DNA of 64,000 nt from Congeria kusceri (lineage: Eukaryota > Mollusca > Bivalvia > Myida > Dreissenidae). This document shows positions 12,633 through 23,108 of this stretch, piece after piece. The stretch lies in contig CM051030.1 in assembly GCA_027627225.1 (NCBI GenBank), forward strand, positions 3,186,001 through 3,250,000. The letters are read 5' to 3'. How positions within the stretch are numbered: position 1 is the first letter of the stretch; each line of letters starts with the position of its first letter. The position numbers and the translations under genes are program-made. The notes beneath the pieces are model-generated. The model ran no database searches. It worked only from the letters and a program-made list of their open reading frames with translations, and had not been told where the DNA came from.

Positions 12633-12948
12633 GATTACTGAGTCCAAACCAAACCATTTTACCAAACATCGGATGATCCTGTGTCCAATCACACCAACAC
12701 TGGCCCGCAGGACACAGGCGGGTACATCAATTACTGAGTCCAAACAAAACCATTTTACCAAACATCGGATGATTCTGTGTCTAATCACACCAACACTGGC
12801 CCGCAGGACACATGCGGATACATCGATTACTGAGTCCAAACAAAACCATTTTTACCAAACATTAGATGCGCATGTGTCAAATCACACCTTCAGTGGCCTG
12901 CAAAACACGTTGCTCTAAGGACACTAATAAATATAATGCCGTTGTAGA
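12633..12948 (+). pseudogene. Unit B tail pseudoexon, 5' part, with a tail module triplicated
   Basis: Three copies of the tail module (in protein terms SKQNDFYQTPG..SNHTYS.LQ) start at 12633, 12729 and 12825, a period of exactly 96 bp or 32 codons. In the first two copies a T is missing from CATTTTTACC, which shifts the frame. The third reads correctly as QNHFYQT and ends in a GLQNTL-type segment. The sequence then continues collinearly with unit D (37020-37170) to GTTGTAGA, where a LINE interrupts it. Confidence 0.75.
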
Positions 12949-15217
12949 ACAGAACAAAACAGAATGTTTATTTATGACTAAAGCATATACAGCTCATCGT
13001 CAAATACATACACGCCATTAGGCAAACATAATTGCGCATGCGTCATAATAACAAAAAAGAACATGTCCAAGTACAAACATGCAATTACAATTTATGACTT
13101 TTTTACAAATATATGACTGCGTGAGAATGCCAGGATTTTATAAGAGGGCTCGCTCTGTTTTAACAAAAGTTTAGTGAATGTTTTTAAAATCTGAAAATTG
13201 ATTGGAAAAATTTTATGCTTTCAGATATTTATACAAACAGTCAATTTGGGAACAAAAAGTATACTCTCATAAATCTATATATTATCGGATCTAAGTTTAA
13301 AGGCGTATCAATACAGATTTTCTGGTCTCATTCAGTAATTGTAAAAATTTAAACATACTTGGTCTTCTTTTGTAAACGTCAGGTATAAGTGTATTTCTCA
13401 AATTGACATATAAAGGACATATTAGAACAAAATGGTACTCGTCTTCAATTTCATTCAGAGTACACAATTTACATATTCTCTCATGTATTGGAATGTGTTG
13501 GTGCCTACCAGTTTCTATGAAAAGAACATGCGAGGACAATCTCAATTTTTCTATTATGTTTGTAAATTTTGAATTTTCCATTTTATCTAAATACATGGAT
13601 CTTTCGAAAATGGGTTTCAATTCCTTATAAAGAAATAATGATGAACTTTCATTTGCATAACTTCGCCATTTTGAAATGAACACATCTTGTAATCTATTGC
13701 GAAAAATTGTAATAAAATTGTTAACATTAACAGATTCAGGATATAACTAAACATCATTAAAACCTGATTCTTGCAAAAGTTTCCGAACGTTTGATGTCCA
13801 TGACTTGGAGTGAGGGTTATCACATGCCTCTTTACACTGTCTACGAATAATATTGCTTAAAATACAGTTGGACGATTTTTCATTAAACAATTTTACGAAA
13901 TATTTAACTATTCGTAAATATCGACATATATACATCGGGTATCTACCTACTTCGGCATACAAAGCATTTGAGTTTGTAGACGCTTTCACATTTAAAAGCC
14001 ATTTACAAAATTTGCGTTGCACTCGCTCAATATTTTCCGCCTTACTAAATCCCCACGCCTCGCTTCCATAATTAAGAATCGAGGCAACATAGGCATCAAA
14101 CAGATTAAACATGATTTTAACAGGCACATTCAAAGATTTCGTAACAGTAAATAAGGAGTTCATCGCCCGTAGCGCTTTGGCTGATAAAGTATTTGTGGCT
14201 TGTATATAAGCGCCGCTGCTTGACATTACTACTCCTAGATAATTAAAAATTTTCACGATTTCAATTGGATTATTGTTATACACCCAACTATATCCATTTT
14301 GTAATCTGCCTTTATGAAAGATAACAATTTTTGTCTTGTCGATATTTACGGTTATATTCCACTTGTTGCAATACTCTTGCAAATTGTTCAGTGAAGATTG
14401 TAATCCCTCTGCGGATTCGGAGATTAATACTGCGTCGTCGGCGAATAATAGAAGGTAAATTGATAACTGATCAATAGTAATGCCCGCATTTATATCAGCT
14501 TGTAAGTGCAACTCAATGTCGTTTAAGAATAATGAAAACATAATCGGCGAACATATCTCTCCTTGTAATAAACTGATCTCGGATTCAAAAAAATCGGAGG
14601 TACTATTCATATGTTTAACACCCAATTTAATCTGATTATATAAAGATCGAAATACGGACAATAATTTGCCATCGATACCAGACTGTATGAGCTTATACCA
14701 GAGATACATACGATCCGTCAAGTCATACGCCTTTAAATAATCGACAAAACAGCAAAATAGTTTTTGTTTATTATTTATATGACTTTCAATCAATGATTGG
14801 AGGACAAATATTGCGTCGACTGTACTATAGCCCGGTTTGAAACCGAACTGCGCGTCAGTTAAAATTTCATTTGCAGTAGCCCAATTTTGTAAGCGTTCGT
14901 TTAGGATACTAGTAAATAGCTTGGCAAAACAACTCACAAGGGTTATGCCTCGATAGTTGTTTGGTAATGACGGATCGCCTTTTTTATAAAGAGGAATAAT
15001 CAGGCCCGTTGACCAGCTGCGTGGGAATTTCCCGGACCTGAGAATATGATTAAATAACAGTTCCAATGCGTGGCCTATTACATGGACACTCTCTTTAAAA
15101 TATTCGTATATAACATTGTCCGAAGAACACGCCTTATTATTACCCAATCGTTTCGTAGCCATAACAATTTCGTCAAATGATATGTATCTATCGAGCTCCG
15201 GGTAAGAACTGCCTGGG
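12949..15217 (-). mobile_element. 5'-truncated LINE inserted in the unit B tail exon
   Basis: A 2.27-kb antisense insertion. Its 3' end is at the left, with ACAGAACAAAACAGAATG and an AATAAA-type signal on the minus strand. The uninterrupted target survives in unit D near 37160-37180 as GTTGTAGACAACGATAC. Here the flanks read GTTGTAGA and AGACAACGATAC, with only AGA duplicated. The element lacks ORF1 and the endonuclease. Confidence 0.85.
13297..15162 (-). pseudogene. LINE ORF2: reverse transcriptase with one nonsense codon
   Basis: This encodes the polymerase of a non-LTR retrotransposon. Visible in order: an NNKACSSDNV linker, LIIPLYKKGD, NYRGITLVSC (fingers), GFKPGYSTVDAIF, LLQGEICSP, the catalytic LLFADDAVL box, YLGVVMSSSGAY and a CKLC..H..C knuckle at the C-terminus. 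The usual AFD of motif A is altered to KAYDLTDR. The frame is open from the truncated 5' border to 15162 and through to 13297 (622 codons from the ATG) except for TAG at 13747-13749. There LINEs normally carry a Trp in the DVWLYP-like motif, so this is TGG to TAG. Only one stop in over 600 codons indicates a fairly young insertion. No endonuclease domain is present. Confidence 0.9.
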
Positions 15218-15475
15218 AGACAACGATACTTTATTACTGAGTCAAAACAGAACTATTTTACCAAACACCGATGGCTCCGATGTGAAACCATACATATTTT
15301 GATCTTCAGAACAGGAATGGTTGCTCTAAGGCTAATTTAGTCCTAGTAGAAATAAATAACAATGGAACAGTTAGAAAATCTAACTCAGCAAATGCATACT
15401 TAAAGCTAGAGACGGTCAAATTAAGCAACCAAATGCTGCAAAACCTTTATCAAACGCTTATAAATACCTTAGACC
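15218..15475 (+). pseudogene. Unit B tail pseudoexon, 3' part
   Basis: It resumes at the base where the LINE entered and matches unit D 37170-37380. Remnants of TESKQNYFYQTP, the NNNGTV segment and the AYxxLE and QPNA modules can be followed, broken by frameshifts. It decays into the shared 3' flank after 15475. Confidence 0.75.
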
Positions 15476-15820
15476 ATACACATTTGATTCTATATTTAGC
15501 GCCCCTATGATTTTTCGAAACCTACCAACCAGGCAAGAAAAACAATCAACAACTCGAGAAAAAAACATATTTCTTCCACAACTTATTCATGGCAGTGGTA
15601 CAATCTAAAGCAAATGTTTACTTGCAAATCTTATAGCTCATCTTCATATTGGGAACCTACTGTAATACAGTATTTTAACTGTGCAAATTGACTACTTGTA
15701 TGCTATGTTTCACAAATATTAGTACAAACACCTTTTTTTTCTTTTTCTTCCATATTTTTCTACTTATACGCTTTTCGACTCCTTTTCACATTGTCAAAAC
15801 TGATGGTTTTTTTTGTTCAG

Positions 15821-15927
15821 GACTCCGAAAACCTACCAGCCCGAAGACGCTTAACATAGAATCAGCCATAGAGAATATTGTTTCAACGAAGGACTGTGGA
15901 AACGAAAAATTCCTATGGTGTAAATAA
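15821..15927 (+). other. Possible orphan 3' exon
   Basis: A long T-rich tract ending TTTTTTGTTCAG precedes a frame of about 35 codons (LRKPTSPKTLNIESAIEN...) ending in TAA. The same acceptor and start occur in unit D at 37728. No family is recognised and units C and E have no equivalent. It may be a pseudoexon. Confidence 0.25.
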
Positions 15928-17668
15928 TATCTGCTTTCATATATTTACACGACTGCCTCATTTTAAAATATATGTAAATATGTTTTAATGTTTAGTAATT
16001 TTAACTTCGTTATGCTAATTGCAATTCTTCAGTGAAGGCATATTTAGAATAATTAATATGTGCAAGATAGTTTATAATATATTAAGATCAATGTCTTTTA
16101 TATGCACAATGAAATTATTGAATAATAACGTTTGTCTCCATTTTGAAGAAACAAACTGTCATCATTTCTGGCATTGTGAGTAAGTAAGCTATTTGATAAA
16201 GAAAATTAAGTAAATTCTTGTATGTATGAGGATGAAAAATTACGAAATAAAAGAGTTTAAAACAGTTAAGGTAACTAACCAAAACCAAAGAATCGATATA
16301 TCTTGTATTGAAATCAAACGATATATATTTTGGTGTAGAACAAATACGGTAATTGCAAATTACAACGGTCTTATAAATAATCTAACCTTATCGTATAACA
16401 CTTAAACCACGTTTAAACTTTCAGAAATCGAAATAAAAGGTGGTAATTAATTGAAAATCATGTGGGCCAAACATGCAACGCGATAATGAATTGAATACCA
16501 TTTTTTAAGTGTGATTGACAATAAGAATAAAGAAAAATAAATTCAATTAAAAGTTAAGTATTTTGATGTATATTACATTGTGATGGAATGTACGGTATAT
16601 TGTATATATTTTCTATGTTATTGGTTTGCCATAAAATTGTAACCTGTCCAACAGAACCTGATGATATATAGTTAGTACAATGCAATTTCAATATAAAACA
16701 AACCCATAAAGAATGTATGTACATAATTATGCTCCGTTATAGTGATAACATTGTATTCTACTGCTTTCTACTATGAACGTATATATGTTTAAATCAAGGT
16801 TACACGCGGAAAAAAATGAATCTATACAATCTTCGCCAATACTTCTGCAATATTTTGTTATGTGCAATCAACACTTTATTGCAAATATGAGAATCGTAAA
16901 TATAGTAAACGACCTTTTACTTTATGTTTTAATTCATAGAACGTTGTCCTCCCTCAACTAAGCTAACCGAGCCAGAGCTTTTCTTGACTGCCACTGGCAC
17001 GTGCTTCTGGCAATAAAACACATTCTTAATTTAGTGACAGGCAAACTCAGTCACAATGCAAATGCATTCCAAATCAATCATTGTATTAATGGCCAAATTA
17101 TCCTCAAAATCAATAAATGAACACGTTTCAAATATAAATTATGCAAGAAATTTCAGACGTGTTAACAGGAGAGAAACCTGTATTAACATTCTACTGTCCT
17201 TTATTTAAAGTGTTTATGTACTATCTTTCAACAGATATAGTGGCATAACTACAATTAACAAAATAAAGTTAATTAACAAATAGTTCTATTTAAAATGGAA
17301 TACAAGTTAAGAACAAGCATACCTTTTAAACGCACAAATAGCTAGTTATTTATCACCAACTAGTTTTCGTCTGTACAAACGGAAACTCAAATACATGTAT
17401 ATACGTTGACTCGATAGATGGTTTTCGTTACACAGCACTAAAAAACGATGCAAAAGTCGACACTAGCACTTGTTGATTTAATTAATATTGAAGTGTTTCC
17501 TTCGTAGTTCTTTTGCTCTCATGTTTGCTTTTAAGTTTTATTGTCAATTTTATCTGCTCATTTTGAAAATAATTGATACGAAAGATCGTACATACACACT
17601 TCAAGATAAGTAATCGATTTACAATATAACGCAGCACAGTACGCACAACACAAAACAAACACAAAACT

Positions 17669-17790
17669 TACTAAAGCTGGTGTCATCATCTTGGAACGGT
17701 CAATGTAATCAAACGGCACAAACCGCCAGAGCAGACAAACCTTAGGCCCTTGTATCGTAAGGATTGTCCCCATGAACAAAGTTGCCCGTA
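17669..17790 (-). other. Conserved block with a minus-strand splice-donor-like site
   Basis: About 120 bp, strikingly similar to 39469-39601 although its surroundings have drifted. Read on the minus strand it has ATGATGACACCAGC followed by TTAGTAAGT, a strong donor. A shorter related piece lies at 18385-18425. The unit D copy has a 1-bp deletion upstream, so a long coding exon is unlikely. Function unknown. Confidence 0.3.
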
Positions 17791-18979
17791 AATCTTCAAA
17801 AAATTGGTGGATAGCACTATTGATTATCATTGTATTAAACTAATATTAGCCTTATACATAAAAGTGTTACAGTGTTACTCGAATTGAGCTCCAATTCAAA
17901 TATTACATGAGAACATTTTTAAATTATTAAGATATAAGCAGATAATAAACTCGTAAAATGATTAACCATTACAGCTAAAAATCCCATTTTTACATCAGCT
18001 TTCACTGAACATACATGTTAGTCCGTAATATCTCGAATAAACACTGAAAAGACGATTTAATTATGCTGCAAGTTTTAACTAATCTTAAAGTACATGTGTT
18101 ACAGTAACGGCCACCTTACATCTTTAGAAAGACTTTGAAATACATGCAAATGTTATCAAACGTTCCACTGGACATAACACATTATATCATAAATAGGCTT
18201 TGTGGAAGCTTGGTATTGCAGGGAGTACCAAATAAAAGGGACTCGTTACTATATAAACAAGTGAAACTCCATCTGCATCCGCAGGAGAAAACTCTTATTA
18301 GTAGTACAATGTCCTTTATTAACGGCAAGTGACCAATTGCCAAAACTAAACAGAACAATACCATAACAAGTAACAAACACAAAACACAAATATGAATGAA
18401 ACTGGAGTCACCGCCATGAAACGGTAAAGCAATGCATTCGGGGTACAACCGGTTTCATGCGCTCCAAACTAGTTACAATTTGAGTTTCGAGAAGAAGGCA
18501 CTGGGTCCATGACATTTGAACTTGGTTTTAAATGATAACGCTTACCCTCATTTTATGCCTATAATTAGTTTCTAATTTATTAATTAAAATCAATGTAACC
18601 TATGTGAAATTGTTTGCTATATAGATCGCGTGTGTTCAAAAGCATGAATCCGTAAAAGGCAGGGCTTCGTAAGAATTTCGTTGCGGTTGGACGAGCTTTA
18701 GAAATTTGCTTTATAAAAGCTTCGCCTTGCATAGTGTGCTAGGGACAGAAACACAAGATAATTTGAAGTAAAGGTTTTTGGAAAAATGTCTTTTTTTATT
18801 GTATAAAACATGTACATGTAGACTATCTGGATTTGGTTTTGTGTATAAACCGCTCAAAACTGCAATTATATACACTGCAATACAAGAAAAGTATTTTCAT
18901 TCATATATCAAATCATGGCAAATATCACGCGGTTTAATATTCTACCTGTTTAATCAGAAAGATAACATGTTGTTGTACG

Positions 18980-19330
18980 GTAATGATACTACTTTCATAA
19001 CAAAACACGCATGATTGGCCCACCGTAAATATCAGACACATGGTAAACAGCTTGATGTTCACATACGTTAAGCTTTCAGAAGGGGATTGCCCATGGTGAT
19101 GACGATATATCACATGGGGTTCTTACCCAAGGGTAGGTGAATGGGCCAGGCTGTTTCGGGGCTGTTCTTTTGTTTAATGCAAACTTGGGAAGAAATAAGA
19201 GGTTATTATCAAGTTCTACGTTTGTCTCGTCAGTGTTGGCTCCTTGTACGGTCAATTACCTCGCGCTGTAAACGAAAGGTCCTGGACTCAAAACCTTGCT
19301 GCATTATTCCCTACCATGAATCATAGAATA
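18980..19330 (+). repeat. SINE-like repeat upstream of unit C
   Basis: It contains ATGGTAAACAGCTTGAT, GGGGATTGCCCATGGTGATG and, at 19255-19300, a decayed B-box-like GGTCCTGGACTCAAAAC. It is collinear with 58910-59380 upstream of unit F, where the box reads GGTCCTGGGTTCAAAATTCG. Confidence 0.45.
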
Positions 19331-19684
19331 AAAATTTTCTGACTTAATACATCCCAACACAATAAGTTGAAACCATAACATATCCGTCGTGCATTTACAT
19401 TTGTATATAAAATCACACGAATTAATTTTTTCTTAGTTACTCGATTACTCGTATTGTTTATCTTACTTCACTGACAGGCAAGCAGATTACCTAAATGTAA
19501 GTTTACTTTGCCGTTTAATGAAGATTTTATTTCTGTACGTTTTTCATGATTAAAATTTGTTCAGTGAAGATTGTATTGATTAAAAGGAAGCGTAGGTTGT
19601 TTTAACAATAAATGAAAATGTTCGAATCATCAGTCTATACACTGTACTCAAACGATACGTTTGCCTGTTGACAAATTCCGTAAC

Positions 19685-19965
19685 ATTGTAAAACATCATA
19701 TTGTACTAGAATGCCGAAACACCTTAACATTGTAAAACATTATATTAATAGCCCTCGTACTATGAATACATCCTGTAAGATAGTAAAACATCATATTCTA
19801 CTTTGCCGAAATTCCTTAACGTTCAAAACCTCATATTGTACTATGCCGAAACCCCTAAACATGGTAAAACATCTTATTATATTATACCAAAATACTTGAA
19901 CATTGTAAAATGCCTAAATTCTTTTAGATTGTAAAACATCATATTCTACCATGCAGAAAGTGGAG
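19685..19965. repeat. Minisatellite 210-490 bp upstream of the unit C start codon
   Basis: About six degenerate 40-45-bp copies of ATTGTAAAACATCATATT followed by TACTATGCCGAAAC. Units E (near 40110) and F (near 59720) have only one copy at the matching place, so the expansion is specific to unit C. Confidence 0.7.
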
Positions 19966-20044
19966 CAGTTATTTGTATGATGAAATAATCCCAATAATAA
20001 CCAAAATAAACATACCCCGGTATATACTGTGCCCAACATGGACG

Positions 20045-20174
20045 TTCAGTCATGACAATCGTCAATTGCCGACCTACTGCTTGTGACACCGCAAACAACA
20101 CTTTCAGGTTTCACATTTTAAATATACGAGTTTACTCGTAATGGCAGTTTTAAGAATTTAAACTAGCATTTAAA
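20045..20174 (+). promoter_or_regulatory. Conserved proximal 5' flank of unit C
   Basis: The blocks CAGTCATGACAATCGTCA, GGTTTCACATTTTAAATATACG and TTTACTCGTAAT recur upstream of unit F (59870-59960), and the later blocks upstream of unit E (40285-40325). The shared region ends in TTTAAAATGG at the start codon. No consensus TATA box is placed correctly; AAATATA is the closest. Promoter role is inferred from conservation and position. Confidence 0.4.
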
Positions 20175-20238
20175 ATGGCGATTTATGAGCGACTATTTGT
20201 GTTCAGGATATGTATGTATTTATGTGTGATAACCGAAG
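20175..20238 (+). CDS. Unit C exon 1: signal peptide
   Basis: ATG in AAAATGG context and donor GTAAGT after 64 nt (phase 1). It encodes MAIYERLFVF followed by a hydrophobic, Cys-containing core ending VITE, a secretion signal. Units E and F have the same exon with identical length and phase. The next exon is only 56 bp away, far closer than in unit E, because the ectodomain exons are missing. Confidence 0.8.
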
Positions 20239-20294
20239 GTAAGTTAGTTTATAGACCTCTATTTATATTTTTATAAAAGGAAATGTTATTTCAG

Positions 20295-20474
20295 TCGTTG
20301 GGACAACCAAAACAAACACTTCGCTTTTACCAGTCACTACACTGCCGCAAACAACCACATCAACTTCCTCGCTCCCCCCTACAACAACCTCGTCCAAAGA
20401 GCCAACAACTACATCTTTGACAACTGACACAACAAGCTCTCAACCTGACGCTGCGTTCGAAGATTCTTTACAAG
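20295..20474 (+). CDS. Unit C exon 2: Thr/Ser/Pro-rich stalk
   Basis: A 180-nt phase 1-1 exon between TTATTTCAG and GTGAGA. It encodes about 60 residues dominated by Thr, Ser and Pro (TTTSTSSLPPTTTSS and similar), ending in SQPDAAFEDSLQ. Such runs are typical of O-glycosylated, extended stalks that hold a receptor head off the membrane. The unit E stalk (55730-56020) is longer but ends in the same AQPDAA.EDS. Its first bases (TCGTTGGGACAACC) resemble intron 1 of units F and E, so the acceptor appears to have arisen at a deletion junction. Confidence 0.75.
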
Positions 20475-21439
20475 GTGAGAAAAAAAAAGTTATTTAATTA
20501 AAAGCGTATTTTCTTAACTGGACCGCAATTAATGTTTTATCTTATCACTAACTAGTTTAGTTCCACGGTTTCTACAAATCGGCACAATTAAAGGAACCTG
20601 TTCACAGATTGACGAATTTACAATTTTCAAGCGCTTTGTCACATATATTCTTAAAATAAAGGTACAGTGTATATAAATGAGCTAAATAATACTACTGACA
20701 TAAAATATACTGTAAATACCGTTTCGTTAATGAGTAATCAACAGTTGAAATTGATACAATTATAAAGCTTTTCTTACGCAAAACGATTGATTAATTTGTT
20801 TCTGTTGTTTTCGTTGAAATTGTTGAAAACAATTGAATCACTTACATTATAAGAGATAATATACATTTTTACGGTCTTAAATGTCAGCTGAGGCCCGAAA
20901 AATGGGTTAAAGCCAAAGCATTTTAAGGGCCTTTGTGGACGTTAATGACCGGAAAAGGTGTACTGTCGCTATTAAAGCATAATAACATACATATAGAGCA
21001 ATACAATCGAATCAAATTGGTAATTTACTATAAAATCATATTTTTATACTAAAGTGTAGCCCAAAATTGCGCACCTGTTTGTTTATTGATTTTAAAATTG
21101 TATTACCAGGGCAACGTTCAGCCGAGCTAGAATCGCGCAATTTAGTCGCCATTTTGTTTCAATGTTTGCCTCGGTACAAATGTTAAAACTGCATTTAACA
21201 TGGATTTCAGAATGCATTACGTGTATAACAAATAATACACATATCATGATATCATAATACTGTTTTGCGTGCAAGCGTTTAATAATGGACAACAGTAACG
21301 AGGAGCCCGGTTAAATCATAATTAAAACACTAAGCCGGTCGTTATTGGCGCCTGACTTTACTAAATAATACACATATAATGCGATAACCGACAGCTTTTT
21401 GTTCGTTGACACATCACTATAACTGACTGAAACGGAACT

Positions 21440-22404
21440 TGTTATGCTATACAAAAAATAAAACAGCATTCCTATTGAATGGAAACAATTATTACAGCAA
21501 AGCCACATCAAATATTTCGCTCCAGAATACATGTTCACCACCATCACATAATCAACCAAATTATGTAAACTAGTATATGGAAAACTAGTATTAAAAGAAA
21601 AACCAAAAGATTTTAAACAAATAAATAAATGGAAATTATTACTAAATTTGGAAGAAATGATTTCAAAATTAATTTTCACTCAACCTTTAAAATTATCTAT
21701 TGATACTAAATTGAGAAGCTTTCAATACAAATAGTTAATGCACATTATTCCGAACAACTACTTTTTGCATAAATGCAAAATAAAGTCTTCAAGTTTGTGC
21801 GATTTTTGTTCAATGTATCCTGATTCAAATATCCACATGTTTTGGGAATGTCAGTACGTACAAATATTTTGGACATGCCTACAAAGATTGATACAGGACA
21901 TGTTGGGCATGGGAGATACGCTAGATTTGAATTATGCTAATATGTCATTTTGTAATATTGAAACTGTTACTAAAATGAATTCATACTGCATTAACTTTAT
22001 AATTTTGTTTGCAAAATTATATATTTTTAAATGTAAAAATGAAAACAGTGTGCCACAAATAAATATGTTTCAAAATGTCACCAGAAAACGAATAAAATAA
22101 GAAGAAACAATTTCACACGGACAAAATAAGTATGAACTTTTCCTGTGACGCTGTATTCATTTTATTTCATTCTAATATTTTTTACGAACCCATCCATGTT
22201 AAACTTAGCAAAAACTGTTCTTGTCTTGATTATACAAGGGCACATTATTCAAAGACATTTTTTCTTTTTTTTCTTTATGTTGTATAGATAAAATTTCTTT
22301 GTAAAACACACTTTGTACTCTGAACTGATATAATGTAATATGTATATTGTGGTTTGAAAACAAATAAAATTGAAATGATCAATAAAAAAATAATAATAAA
22401 TAAA
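21440..22404 (+). pseudogene. LINE ORF2 C-terminal remnant in unit C intron 2
   Basis: The frame at 21738-22100 reads NNYFLHKCKIKSSSLCDFC then HMFWECQYVQIFW. This is the CxxC...H...C region near the C-terminus of L1/Tx1-like LINE ORF2 proteins. Upstream codons (LLLNLEEMISKLIF...FQYK) continue it in frame but meet a TAG at 21732. The element ends in an A/T-rich tail with AATAAA repeats at about 22404. It is 5'-truncated and dead. Confidence 0.7.
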
Positions 22405-22501
22405 ATCACGAACATGTATATATATCGGAATTGTCGAGAGATGAGCGCGCTAGAATTTTGATCGAAGGTCTCAGGTTCAAACCCCCTTGGGAGCAACATT
22501 T
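22405..22501 (+). repeat. tRNA-derived SINE-like element, second copy
   Basis: Same as 104-200. B box GGTTCAAACCC at about 22474. It follows directly on the LINE tail. Confidence 0.55.
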
Positions 22502-22711
22502 TTTGACGATTTTCTTGTTAAAACATATAAGCTCTTTAGATGCTTTAATTTGTCCAAAAAGATGTTTAATGGCATATTAAAAAGAAAAATACAAAATCTG
22601 TGAACAAGTCCCTTTAAATCGGAGATTTCTACTGAACTCCTATACTAAAATACCTCTTAAATGTAACACTATTATTAAAACACAATATTATTAAATTGTA
22701 TTCATTGCCAG

Positions 22712-22802
22712 GATCTAAGTCTGAAGTAATTGCAGCAGGAGTCTCAGTAGCAGTCGCACTTGTGATTGCAGCTGTTGTGATTGTTCTTGTCCTCAGAAGC
22801 AA
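22712..22802 (+). CDS. Unit C exon 3: transmembrane helix
   Basis: A 91-nt exon, phase 1 in and 2 out, bounded by TTGCCAG and GTAAGT. It encodes SKSEVIAAGVSVAVALVIAA and then VVIVLVLRSK: about 23 hydrophobic residues and a basic stop-transfer end, giving a type I orientation after the cleaved signal peptide. The unit E equivalent is 56260-56350. Confidence 0.85.
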
Positions 22803-23108
22803 GTAAGTTGATTAATGCGAATCGTAACACTTCAATAGTCTACAAACGACCATACGATACTTTTCACAAGTGAATTGAATAAGTCAAATTGTGGTACATA
22901 AATTGTCTATGTACCACCGTACGATAGTGTACGCATGTTACGAATTTCATAATCTTATTTCATTGGCCATTTTCAGAACCATTTTCAAACACGATTTACG
23001 ACATGGTTGTATATTCATTACTGAGTCAAGTACTTTGTTGTTCATGTTGTTTATTTTTAATATTGTTGCCTTTATGGTTTAGGTGTTTCACCACATATAT
23101 TTTTATAG

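Larger units (their letters stand above)
15660..18030 (+). repeat. Segmental duplication, copy 1 (3' flank of unit B)
   Basis: Collinear with about 37560-39870 downstream of unit D, including the short frames at 16773-16961 and 38547-38780 and the conserved block near 17700 and 39500. The two tracts differ by many substitutions and small indels, so the duplication is older than the unit A/C one. Confidence 0.8.

Noticed and set aside
17558..17830. Minus-strand 90-codon membrane protein
   Set aside because: The duplicate near 39500 has a 1-bp indel in the frame, so it is not conserved as protein; kept only as a conserved block.
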